This document shows positions 1 through 5,602 of a DNA stretch of 15,462 nt, one piece after another (positions within the stretch are counted from its first letter, which is position 1; every line of letters begins with the position of its first letter). This DNA is from Eubacteriales Family XIII. Incertae Sedis bacterium (GTDB taxonomy: Bacteria; Bacillota; Clostridia; Peptostreptococcales; Anaerovoracaceae), in NCBI GenBank assembly GCA_031278255.1, contig JAITKU010000219.1:1-15462 (forward strand), written 5' to 3'. Under the pieces are notes generated by a model. The model saw only the letters and a list, made by a program, of their open reading frames with translations. It did no database searches and was not told the origin of the DNA. Both the position numbers and the translations under genes were made by a program.

Positions 1-143
1 TATGCCATATTATCGAAATACGCATTACCGAATTCTTTCATCAGCCACGTTTTGCCGACCTGTCTTGCGCCTCTGATGATAAGCGGCTTCCGCTTTTTCG
101 AGTTCTTCCAATGTGTCAGCCTTTCAATCGCGTATCGTTTCAT
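1..143 (-). CDS. AAA/DUF4143-type ATP-binding protein, N-terminal fragment
   Basis: Only the first 47 codons are present; the rest lies beyond the left edge. The start is an ATG at 143-141, preceded by GAGGTG with a 6-nt spacer. The visible protein begins MKRYAIERLTHWKNS, followed by a basic stretch and a strand leading into a Walker A P-loop, GARQVGKT (residues 25-32, Lys31 being the expected phosphate-binding residue). A P-loop this close to the N-terminus, in the context PLIIRGARQVGKTWLM, is typical of the large family of bacterial and archaeal ATPases annotated as AAA family with a C-terminal DUF4143 domain. The family is abundant and patchily distributed, and its cellular role is poorly defined. 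The gene is transcribed away from the division cluster and is probably unrelated to it. The C-terminal domain cannot be checked here. Confidence 0.8.
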   Translation of the reverse strand, partial: MKRYAIERLTHWKNSKKRKPLIIRGARQVGKTWLMKEFGNAYFDNMA

Positions 144-162
144 TTGAATCACCTCGTCCCTC

Positions 163-191
163 ATTATACACGATCAGAACAAAATAACCAA
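163..191 (-). promoter_or_regulatory. sigma-A-type promoter for the DUF4143-type ATPase
   Basis: On the minus strand there is a perfect TATAAT (163-168), a 17-bp spacer, and TTGGTT (186-191) in the -35 position. The start codon lies about 20 nt downstream of the -10 box, leaving room for the GAGGTG ribosome binding site. The -35 is a weak match but the spacing is ideal. Confidence 0.6.
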
Positions 192-403
192 GGACTTTTT
201 GGGCTGAACATCAAAAACAACACCGACTTTTTGCGACACCGCGGAAATGAATTCCAATCGGAAAGAGTGTATATTTCATGAACGCCGCCCCTCCGCGCCC
301 GGGGAATCGCCGAATCGAGGGCGGAGAAGGAGCAGCTTTTCCCCGCCGCCCCCAATCCCATCGGTTTTGTCAAATTTTCTTTTCCGGAATTGCTACAAAG
401 TTC
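192..403. other. intergenic stretch without a recognised gene
   Basis: This is the middle of the gap between the minus-strand ATPase gene and the HlyD-like gene. The left part is AT-rich and 280-360 is GC-rich with C- and G-runs. A plus-strand reading frame runs through it from 247 into the HlyD-like gene, but its predicted peptide (rich in Arg, Pro and Ser) has no family features and no ribosome binding site. I see no RNA gene or clear terminator. Confidence 0.5.
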
Positions 404-432
404 TTGCCATATCACTTCATTTAGTATATTAT
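404..432 (+). promoter_or_regulatory. candidate promoter for the division-gene cluster
   Basis: TTGCCA (404-409) is followed after 17 bp by TATTAT (427-432). An overlapping TATATT (425-430) gives a 15-bp spacer. This is the only good sigma-A-like pair just before the first gene of the plus-strand run. With a start site near 439, the leader would be very short and would begin at the AGAGGA ribosome binding site, which lowers confidence in the exact position. Confidence 0.4.
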
Positions 433-450
433 GATTCAGAGGAACACTAT

Positions 451-1479
451 ATGAAGATGCTCAAGCGGGCAATCGTCGCCGTGTTTGTGTTGTCGGTCGT
501 TGCTTTGTATATTGCGATTTTTGCCATTCCGAATCTGAAAGGCGCCCTGCGCAAAACCGCGGTGCTGGAATACGGCAACCTTGCGATTTCCGACGAGGTG
601 ACGGCCTATGTCGTTCGCGACGAAACGGTTTATATGGCCGCGCGCACGGGGGAGATTCGCTATTACGTGGGCGAGGGCGTCAAGGTGCGCAAGGATATGA
701 AGTTGCTGGATATCCTCGACGGACCCGCGCGCATCGCGCGCGAAGCCGAAGCCGAAGAGGCCGCGGAAGCGGGCGAGTCCGAAATGGCCGCGCTGCAGGC
801 CCGCATAGGCGCAAACGGCGTCGTTCTCGATCAGAACACGGCCCCGGAAACGGGCGTGATCAGCTACTATATAGACGGCTGCGAATCGATGTTCTCCTTT
901 GAAAACATCGCGTCCCTCACGAGCAAGATCGCCGACGGCGTTTCGGCGCCCATCGTGAACGTCACGCGGCACGACGGCCTTGTCGCGCGGGGCGAACCGA
1001 TCTATAAGCTGCTGGACAATACAAAGTGGCATATGGTGTTCTGGTTTGACAAGGATTCGGGCGCCATCGTGAATTACAAAAGCGGCGGAACCGTGACGGC
1101 GCGCATACAGGACAGCGATGTCAGCGGCCGGATAGAGCGTGTCTCGGATCTCGGCGACGCGTGGATGGTCGTTCTCGTCTTTGACAGGTATCATGCGGAT
1201 TTGGCGCGCTTGCGGCGCGTGGACGCGACGATCGTCGTTGCCGATTACCGCGGCTTGCTCATAGACAACGAGAGCATTGCGTCCCGGGGGGAGGCGGTCG
1301 GCGTATACGCAAAGCAGAGGAGCGGCGATTTTGAATTTGTGCCCGTAAACGTCCTGCACAGCGACGGCGTTCGATCGATCGTATCCATGTCCTCTTTCAC
1401 CGATTCGGACGGCAAGCGGGTCGGGACCGTAAACATATACGAAGAGATTTTGCGCGATCCGGAACAGTTCGGACAATAA
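451..1479 (+). CDS. HlyD-like membrane-anchored protein at head of SepF cluster
   Basis: The protein has 342 residues. I chose the ATG at 451 because it has AGAGGA at 438-443 (7-nt spacer) and because it opens directly into a short basic segment and one hydrophobic helix (about residues 7-26), a typical inside-out signal anchor. A frame-open extension back to 247 lacks these features. After the helix comes a strand-rich region with a lipoyl/barrel-sandwich-like hairpin (around ARTGEIRYYVGEGVKV), an Ala/Glu-rich helical stretch (about residues 90-115) that may be a short hairpin, and a second barrel-like half. This resembles the HlyD-family 'periplasmic adaptor' proteins often annotated just before yggS and sepF in Clostridia. 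No ABC transporter or RND partner is nearby, so an export role is not supported. A cell-envelope role with division genes is inference. Confidence 0.7.
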   Translation: MKMLKRAIVAVFVLSVVALYIAIFAIPNLKGALRKTAVLEYGNLAISDEVTAYVVRDETVYMAARTGEIRYYVGEGVKVRKDMKLLDILDGPARIAREAEAEEAAEAGESEMAALQARIGANGVVLDQNTAPETGVISYYIDGCESMFSFENIASLTSKIADGVSAPIVNVTRHDGLVARGEPIYKLLDNTKWHMVFWFDKDSGAIVNYKSGGTVTARIQDSDVSGRIERVSDLGDAWMVVLVFDRYHADLARLRRVDATIVVADYRGLLIDNESIASRGEAVGVYAKQRSGDFEFVPVNVLHSDGVRSIVSMSSFTDSDGKRVGTVNIYEEILRDPEQFGQ

Positions 1480-1495
1480 TGGGGTCAAAGGCTCT

Positions 1496-2179
1496 ATGAA
1501 GATTCAAGAAAATATCGCGGATATTCGCCGGCGTATCGACGAATACGCGCGCGCGGCCGGACGCGAGCCCGGCGATATCACGCTGATAGCGGTTTCAAAA
1601 ACCAGAACGCCGCAGGAGATCAACGAGGCTGTAGCGGCCGGCGTGACGGATATAGGCGAGAACAGGGTGCAGGAGATTCTGGACAAGTACGAGGCCGTGC
1701 GCCCCGTCAACTGGCATATGATCGGGCATCTGCAACGCAACAAAGTAAAGTATATCATCGACAAGGTGAAGCTGATACATTCCGTCGATTCCTTTCGGCT
1801 GGCCGAGGAGATCGACGCCAGAGCCGCGCAGTGCGGTCTCACGGCGAATATCTTGGTGCAGATCAACGCCGCCGGCGAGGAAAGCAAGTTCGGCATCGCC
1901 GCGCACGAGGCGGACGCGCTGGTACACGCGATCCTGGACGGTTGCGGGCATGTGCGCGTATGCGGCTTCATGGGCATCGCCCCGATTGCGGACGAGCCGG
2001 AGGTTCGGGCCTGTTTCAGTCGGGTGAAAGCCGTCTTTGACGCGTTTGGGCGGCTTTCGCACGAAAGGCTTTGTGTTCGGTATCTGTCCATGGGGATGTC
2101 GCAGGATTTCGGCGCGGCCATCCTCGAGGGCGCGAATATGGTGCGCGTGGGTACGGCCGTGTTCGGCGCCGGAAACTAG
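1496..2179 (+). CDS. yggS: YggS/YlmE family PLP homeostasis protein
   Basis: A 227-residue protein of the usual length for the PLPBP family. These are single-domain TIM-barrel proteins that bind pyridoxal phosphate without known catalytic activity and buffer PLP and amino-acid pools in the cytoplasm. Lys35 in LIAVSKT is the expected Schiff-base lysine. Other family signatures are present in order: GENRVQEI, WHMIGHLQRNK, LVQIN, KFGI, GFMGIAP, LSMGMSQDF and the phosphate-binding VRVGTAVFG near the C-terminus. The ATG at 1496 has AAAGG at 1487-1491, a slightly short 4-nt spacer. The gene lies 16 bp after the HlyD-like gene and is followed by sepF, the conserved Gram-positive arrangement (ylmE-sepF in Bacillus). 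Confidence 0.96.
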   Translation: MKIQENIADIRRRIDEYARAAGREPGDITLIAVSKTRTPQEINEAVAAGVTDIGENRVQEILDKYEAVRPVNWHMIGHLQRNKVKYIIDKVKLIHSVDSFRLAEEIDARAAQCGLTANILVQINAAGEESKFGIAAHEADALVHAILDGCGHVRVCGFMGIAPIADEPEVRACFSRVKAVFDAFGRLSHERLCVRYLSMGMSQDFGAAILEGANMVRVGTAVFGAGN

Positions 2180-2194
2180 AATGGTGTTCCATTC
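2179..2194 (+). repeat. small perfect hairpin after yggS
   Basis: GAATGG (2179-2184), loop TGTT, CCATTC (2189-2194). It begins on the last base of the yggS stop codon. There is no U-tract, so it is not a standard terminator. It may only protect or separate the yggS and sepF parts of the transcript. Confidence 0.3.
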
Positions 2195-2236
2195 CAAATA
2201 GATTTAATTTCCCCAAAATGTGTACAGGAGGCGTAT

Positions 2237-2746
2237 ATGGCAAGTATTTGGGCCAAATTCAAGGAACTTGCGGGAATCGAGGAGCTTGAGACCGATTCGG
2301 AACCGGAAGAGGAAAGGAATCCCTATGTCGAGAGGCGATCGGTCGATATGCGGCCGCCTTACCATTCGGATCGAACGATAAAGCCGGAGTTTAAGGATGT
2401 TGACCCAAAGGATAAGGTGATCTCGATGAACAAGACCTTGAACGCGATTACGAGCAGATTCGATCTGGTCGTAACGGAGCCGAGCTGTTTTGACGAATGC
2501 CCGAAACTGGTGGACAGCCTGAAAGCGCGCAAGCCCATCATCATCAATCTGGAAAAGGTCGAAACGGATGTGGCGCGCAAGATCTTCGACTTCCTGAGCG
2601 GCGCCACCTACGCGCTGAACGGCAACATGCAGAAGATTGCGAACAATATATTTGTATTCGTTCCGGAGAATGTGAACGTATCCGCGCCGCCCGAGCATTC
2701 CGGGATAGATTTCAGTTCCGCCGGGACAAAAGGCCCGTGGAGGTAA
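2237..2746 (+). CDS. sepF: SepF cell division protein
   Basis: A 169-residue protein. The N-terminus MASIWAKFKELAGI is the amphipathic membrane-targeting helix of SepF. An acidic, proline-containing linker follows (about residues 15-65), then the compact SepF domain (about 70-150) with KPIIINLE, RKIFDFLSGATYAL and the closing strand NNIFVFVP. SepF tethers FtsZ to the membrane and forms rings that shape the septum; it works alongside or in place of FtsA in Gram-positives. The start is decided by a strong AGGAGG at 2226-2231 with a 5-nt spacer. The gene sits 57 bp after yggS and its stop codon overlaps the ribosome binding site of yggT, so the two are probably translationally coupled. Confidence 0.96.
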   Translation: MASIWAKFKELAGIEELETDSEPEEERNPYVERRSVDMRPPYHSDRTIKPEFKDVDPKDKVISMNKTLNAITSRFDLVVTEPSCFDECPKLVDSLKARKPIIINLEKVETDVARKIFDFLSGATYALNGNMQKIANNIFVFVPENVNVSAPPEHSGIDFSSAGTKGPWR

Positions 2747-2753
2747 CGGTCGC

Positions 2754-3032
2754 ATGGGTGTGTTGGTGGAGGCCGTCGTTCTTTTTTGCAATGTTTTGAG
2801 TTTGCTGCTCCTTGCGCGCGCCGTATTGAGTTGGTTCGTCAATCCTTATCGCTATACGCCCAACGATTTCCTGCGGCAGATCAACGCGTTTTTGATGCGC
2901 GTCACGGAACCCATCGTCGCGCCCTGCCGCCGTCTGTTGCGCAATTTCAACACGGGTATGTTTGATTTTTCAATCGTTGTCGCGATGTTGGCGATCCAGT
3001 TGATCCGCAACATGATCGTCAGGATTTTTTGA
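2754..3032 (+). CDS. yggT: YggT/YlmG family small membrane protein
   Basis: A 92-residue protein with two hydrophobic helices: about residues 4-24 (ending ARAVLSWF) and about 68-88. Between them is the conserved YggT loop, with the Pro-Tyr pair, NDFLRQIN and TEPIVAPCRRLL. Family members are integral membrane proteins found beside division genes in bacteria and linked to nucleoid and thylakoid organisation in cyanobacteria and plastids; the molecular function is unsettled. The ATG at 2754 has GGAGGT at 2739-2744, which overlaps the sepF stop codon. It is followed directly by divIVA, whereas in Bacillus an S4-domain gene (ylmH) lies between them. Confidence 0.93.
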   Translation: MGVLVEAVVLFCNVLSLLLLARAVLSWFVNPYRYTPNDFLRQINAFLMRVTEPIVAPCRRLLRNFNTGMFDFSIVVAMLAIQLIRNMIVRIF

Positions 3033-3046
3033 GGAGGCGCAGCGGG

Positions 3047-3637
3047 ATGATTACGCCGCTCGATATACAGAACAAGGAATTTACGAAAGGTGTGCGGGGA
3101 TACAAGGAAGAGGAAGTGGACAGCTTTCTCGACTTGATCACGCTGGACTTTGAGAAGCTGATGCAGGACAACAGGCGGCTCAAGGAGAGCATAGCCGTCC
3201 TGACGGAGGAGGTCGAACGGTACAGAGGCTCCGAAAACGCGGTGCTGGAGACGCTGGAGGCCGCCAAAGCCCTGATGGGGGACATCTCCGCGAGCGCCGA
3301 AAAACGCGCGGAAATCCTGCTCAAAAACGCGGAGATGGACGCGGAGCGCATACAGCGCGAGGCGCGGGAATCCGTCGAGAGACTTACGGAGGAATCCGTG
3401 AAGCTGCGGAACAGGTTGAACATGTTCAAGAGCCGTTTCAGGAATCTGCTGGAGGTGGAACTGGAACGCTTCAATACGCTGAGCGCGGAACTGTTTCCGG
3501 ATGCCGGGAACGAGCCGTCGCTCGCAAAGGTGGTGGCGGCCGCGACAAACGCCTCGTTCCCGGAAATGCCGGCGGTCGCGACAAGCGGCGCGGACACAAA
3601 GACCCTCACGAATCTCAGGATAGGAGACGGCGCTTGA
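3047..3637 (+). CDS. divIVA: DivIVA family polar scaffold protein
   Basis: A 196-residue protein. The N-terminal DivIVA membrane-binding domain is plain: ITPLDIQNKEF, then GYKEEEVDSFLDLI (residues 2-35). It is followed by long heptad-rich coiled coil (about 30-150) and a low-complexity Ala/Thr tail. DivIVA oligomers bind negatively curved membrane at septa and poles and recruit division, chromosome-anchoring or growth factors. The ATG at 3047 is chosen over an in-frame TTG at 3029 because GAGGAGG (3031-3037) sits 9 nt before it and because family members start at this Met. The gene begins 14 bp after yggT. Its stop codon overlaps the lspA start in TTGA. Confidence 0.95.
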   Translation: MITPLDIQNKEFTKGVRGYKEEEVDSFLDLITLDFEKLMQDNRRLKESIAVLTEEVERYRGSENAVLETLEAAKALMGDISASAEKRAEILLKNAEMDAERIQREARESVERLTEESVKLRNRLNMFKSRFRNLLEVELERFNTLSAELFPDAGNEPSLAKVVAAATNASFPEMPAVATSGADTKTLTNLRIGDGA

Positions 3638-4119
3638 TTTACTATCCGGTCATGCTCTGCGTCGTTCTGGCGGATCAGCTTGTGAAACGGGCGGTCGGCA
3701 TATACCTGCGGGACGCGCGCAAAGCGGCCTTGCGCTTCATCCCCGGACTCTTTCAAATCGTCTACGTCGAAAATACGGGCGCCGCGTTCAGCATATTGCA
3801 GAACAAACGCGCGTTTTTGATCCTGTTCACGGCGCTGATGGTCGCGGCGCTGATCGTCTGTATCTTTCTGAAGCGGAAATCCTCGCCCGTGTTGCTCACG
3901 GGACTCGCTCTGGTCGCGGGCGGCGGCCTCGGCAACCTCATCGATCGCGTCCGCCTCGGATACGTGGTGGATTATCTCGCGTTTCAGCCCGTCCCTTTCC
4001 CGGTGTTCAACCTCGCGGATATCTCCGTCTGTACGGGTTGCGGTCTGCTCCTGCTGCATTTTGTGATCGAGGAACTTCGCGCGCGCAAAGGAAAAACGTT
4101 CGATGAATCCGCAAAATGA
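3634..4119 (+). CDS. lspA: Lipoprotein signal peptidase (signal peptidase II)
   Basis: A 161-residue protein, standard for the family, with four predicted membrane helices. LspA is the membrane aspartyl protease that removes the signal peptide from prolipoproteins after lipidation. Conserved boxes are visible: DQLVKR (Asp14), VENTGAAFSIL (residues 45-55), GNLIDRVRLGYVVDYL with catalytic Asp113, and FNLADISVC with catalytic Asp129. The start is TTG at 3634, overlapping the divIVA stop by 4 nt; AGGAGA at 3622-3627 supports it, and the protein begins at the expected distance before the first helix. In Bacillus ileS lies between divIVA and lspA; here it does not. Confidence 0.96.
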   Translation: MIYYPVMLCVVLADQLVKRAVGIYLRDARKAALRFIPGLFQIVYVENTGAAFSILQNKRAFLILFTALMVAALIVCIFLKRKSSPVLLTGLALVAGGGLGNLIDRVRLGYVVDYLAFQPVPFPVFNLADISVCTGCGLLLLHFVIEELRARKGKTFDESAK

Positions 4120-5098
4120 CGCGGCCCTCGATCGGGCGGCGGCCCGGGCGGTGTTCGTCGCGGAGGCGGCCGACGCGGGAATGCGCCTTGACAATTTCAT
4201 CGCCGCCCGTATGCCGGACTTGTCGCGCAGCTATGTGCAGCGCCTGATCGCGCAGGGCGCGGTCCGTGTGAACGGAAACGCGGGCGAATCCAAGCACTAC
4301 ATCCTAAAGGCGGGGGACAGCGTTGCGCCGTTCATACCCGCGCGGGAGGCCCTGCGCGTCGTCGCGGAGGATATCCCCCTGCGGATCGTCCATGAGGACG
4401 AGGATCTTCTCGTCGTGGACAAGCCGAGGGGCATGGTGGTGCATCCCGCGCCCGGCAACGAGTCCGGCACGCTGGTAAACGCCGTTCTGTTCCACTGCGG
4501 CGACAGCCTTTCCTCCATAAACGGCGTGATCCGGCCCGGTATCGTACACAGGATCGACAAGGACACGAGCGGCCTGCTGGTCGTCGCGAAGAACGACAGG
4601 GCGCACCGCGCCCTGTCGGAGGCGCTGGCGCGCCATGAGGTGACGCGCGAGTATGAGGCCGTGGTCTACAATAATTTTGCGGAGGACTTGGGCAAGGTGG
4701 ACCTGCCCATAGGCCGAGACCCCGCAAACCGGCTGCGCCGGGCGGTGACGGCGGACGGCCGCGCCGCGGTCACGCACTACAGGGTACTCGAACGCTTCGG
4801 GAGCTTCACGCGGCTTGCGCTCAGGCTGGAAACGGGCAGGACGCACCAGATACGGGTGCATATGGCGCACATCAAACACCCGCTGCTCGGCGATCCGCTC
4901 TACGGCCCGAAAAAAAAGGCCCTCGGCGTGGAAACGCAGATGTTGCACGCGGGGCTGCTCGGTTTTCGACATCCGCGAACGGGCGCGTATACGGAGTTTT
5001 CCTGTCCGCCGCCGGCGGCCTACGAGCGGATATTGGAGCGGTTGCGGGCCGCGGGCGAAGCTGCGGCGTCGTTCAAGGAACTTTCGGTGGGCGATTAG
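4103..5098 (+). CDS. rluD: RluD-type large-subunit rRNA pseudouridine synthase
   Basis: A 331-residue protein with an N-terminal S4 RNA-binding domain (about residues 25-85: MRLDNFIAARMPDLSRSYVQ and QGAVRVNG) followed by the RluA-family catalytic domain. Asp152 in HRIDKDTSGLLVVAKN is the catalytic aspartate. LETGRTHQIRVHM and HPLLGDPLYG follow at the usual places. The enzyme converts specific uridines of 23S rRNA to pseudouridine. S4 plus this length fits RluD/YlyB, but the exact target site cannot be assigned from sequence alone. It overlaps the end of lspA by 17 nt, with AAAGGA at 4087-4092, which points to translational coupling. lspA followed by rluD is a widely conserved pair. It appears to be the last gene of the run that starts at 451. 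Confidence 0.93.
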   Translation: MNPQNDAALDRAAARAVFVAEAADAGMRLDNFIAARMPDLSRSYVQRLIAQGAVRVNGNAGESKHYILKAGDSVAPFIPAREALRVVAEDIPLRIVHEDEDLLVVDKPRGMVVHPAPGNESGTLVNAVLFHCGDSLSSINGVIRPGIVHRIDKDTSGLLVVAKNDRAHRALSEALARHEVTREYEAVVYNNFAEDLGKVDLPIGRDPANRLRRAVTADGRAAVTHYRVLERFGSFTRLALRLETGRTHQIRVHMAHIKHPLLGDPLYGPKKKALGVETQMLHAGLLGFRHPRTGAYTEFSCPPPAAYERILERLRAAGEAAASFKELSVGD

Positions 5099-5122
5099 AG
5101 GCGCGTTTTGCGCGGGCGGGAT

Positions 5123-5144
5123 CGGAGAAGATGCGGAGAAGATG
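5123..5144. repeat. two tandem copies of an 11-bp unit
   Basis: CGGAGAAGATG occurs twice back to back (5123-5133 and 5134-5144), just before the hairpin at 5144-5177 and downstream of the rluD stop codon. It may simply reflect slippage. Confidence 0.5.
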
Positions 5145-5177
5145 CGGGACAGACGGACCGGTTTTCGTCTGTCCCGC
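5144..5177. terminator. terminator-like hairpin after rluD, no U-tract
   Basis: A perfect 12-bp stem, GCGGGACAGACG (5144-5155) paired with CGTCTGTCCCGC (5166-5177), enclosing a 10-nt loop (5156-5165). It lies between rluD on the plus strand and the convergent Gin-like gene on the minus strand, where a bidirectional terminator would be expected. Neither strand has a T-run immediately after the stem; the nearest on the plus strand is TTTT at 5196-5199. It could be a non-canonical terminator, a Rho-dependent 3' end protected by the stem, or a regulatory structure. Confidence 0.5.
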
Positions 5178-5265
5178 CACACGGCCGGCAGAATTTTATG
5201 TGAGGACAAGCTTTCCACTGCCATGCGTCACAGCCAACGAAACAATTGTGCGGAACCCGTTTGCG

Positions 5266-5418
5266 TTATGCGATCGTTCTCGCATACTCGATACAGCTCT
5301 TGCAGACTGCGTGGCCTTTGAATCGGATGGCGCCGATTCTGTTGCCGCACAGGATGCAATGCGTCGTTCCCGTACAGGAATGTACGGGCATTGTCCGCAG
5401 ATGCAGGGCGGATTTCAT
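5266..5418 (-). CDS. 50-residue two-CxxC zinc protein, Gin/CsfB-like
   Basis: A small gene of 50 codons plus a stop. The start ATG (5418-5416) has a near-perfect AAAGGAGG (5425-5432) with a 6-nt spacer, which is strong evidence of translation. The protein has CILC at residues 21-24 and CKSC at 39-42, 14 residues apart, with IRFKGHAV leading into the second pair. This spacing and the I-x-F-x-G strand resemble the Gin family (CsfB in Bacillus subtilis), a small zinc-binding anti-sigma factor that inhibits sigma-G, and also sigma-E, during sporulation. As in Gin, a short helix (IEYARTI) follows the second pair. The Bacillus protein is longer, so a generic zinc-ribbon protein is the alternative. 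If it is Gin, the organism is likely a spore-former. It stands alone between convergent rluD and the divergent hydrolase gene. Confidence 0.62.
   Translation of the reverse strand: MKSALHLRTMPVHSCTGTTHCILCGNRIGAIRFKGHAVCKSCIEYARTIA
5369..5388. repeat. perfect 8-bp inverted repeat inside the Gin-like gene
   Basis: CCCGTACA (5369-5376), GGAA, TGTACGGG (5381-5388). On the coding (minus) strand it covers about codons 11-17, close to the translation start and just after an internal Met codon. The 4-nt spacing favours an RNA hairpin, but a protein-binding site is also possible. Confidence 0.5.
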
Positions 5419-5442
5419 GCCTTTCCTCCTTTCTTTTTTATG

Positions 5443-5454
5443 GAACGATCGTTC
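5443..5454. promoter_or_regulatory. 12-bp palindrome upstream of the Gin-like gene, possible operator
   Basis: GAACGATCGTTC is a perfect palindrome located 11 bp upstream of the AAAGGAGG site of the Gin-like gene. Uninterrupted AACGATCGTT-type palindromes resemble operators of TetR-like dimeric repressors, but no such regulator is in this window. It lies downstream of the predicted promoter, where a bound repressor could block transcription. Confidence 0.4.
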
Positions 5455-5488
5455 GGTTTGCAGCGTTGGCGCGCCTGTGGGTGAGGCC

Positions 5489-5517
5489 ATTCTATATTGC
5501 GTCCGCGCGCTTTGCAA
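5489..5517 (-). promoter_or_regulatory. candidate promoter for the Gin-like gene
   Basis: On the minus strand TTGCAA (5512-5517), a 17-bp spacer and TAGAAT (5489-5494) match a sigma-A promoter at ideal spacing. A start site near 5482 would leave a leader of about 65 nt containing the palindrome at 5443-5454. No good match to a forespore sigma-F or sigma-G promoter was found. Confidence 0.4.
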
Positions 5518-5602
5518 TGAAAAAGTGCTTTTGGTGCAAAGAAAAGGGCAATAAATGTAATGCTTCGGTTTTGCGGGAAACGCGAAAGGAAAGGGGTGCG
5601 GC

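Noticed and set aside
247..450. In-frame N-terminal extension of the HlyD-like protein
   Set aside because: It would place about 68 Arg/Pro/Ser-rich residues before a clear signal anchor. The ATG at 451 has its own ribosome binding site and a promoter-like sequence lies at 404-432.
5267..5286. 7-bp hairpin at the end of the Gin-like gene (TATGCGA/TCGCATA)
   Set aside because: It overlaps the stop codon but has no T-run on the minus strand, so it is not supported as a terminator.
5131..5554. Plus-strand frames across the rluD-hydrolase gap
   Set aside because: They are antisense to or overlap the Gin-like gene, have low-complexity peptides and no convincing ribosome binding site; the minus-strand gene explains the stretch better.
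5536..5561. Possible forespore (sigma-F/G) promoter upstream of the hydrolase
   Set aside because: GGCAATAAAT partly fits a sigma-F -10, but key positions and the -35 do not match.
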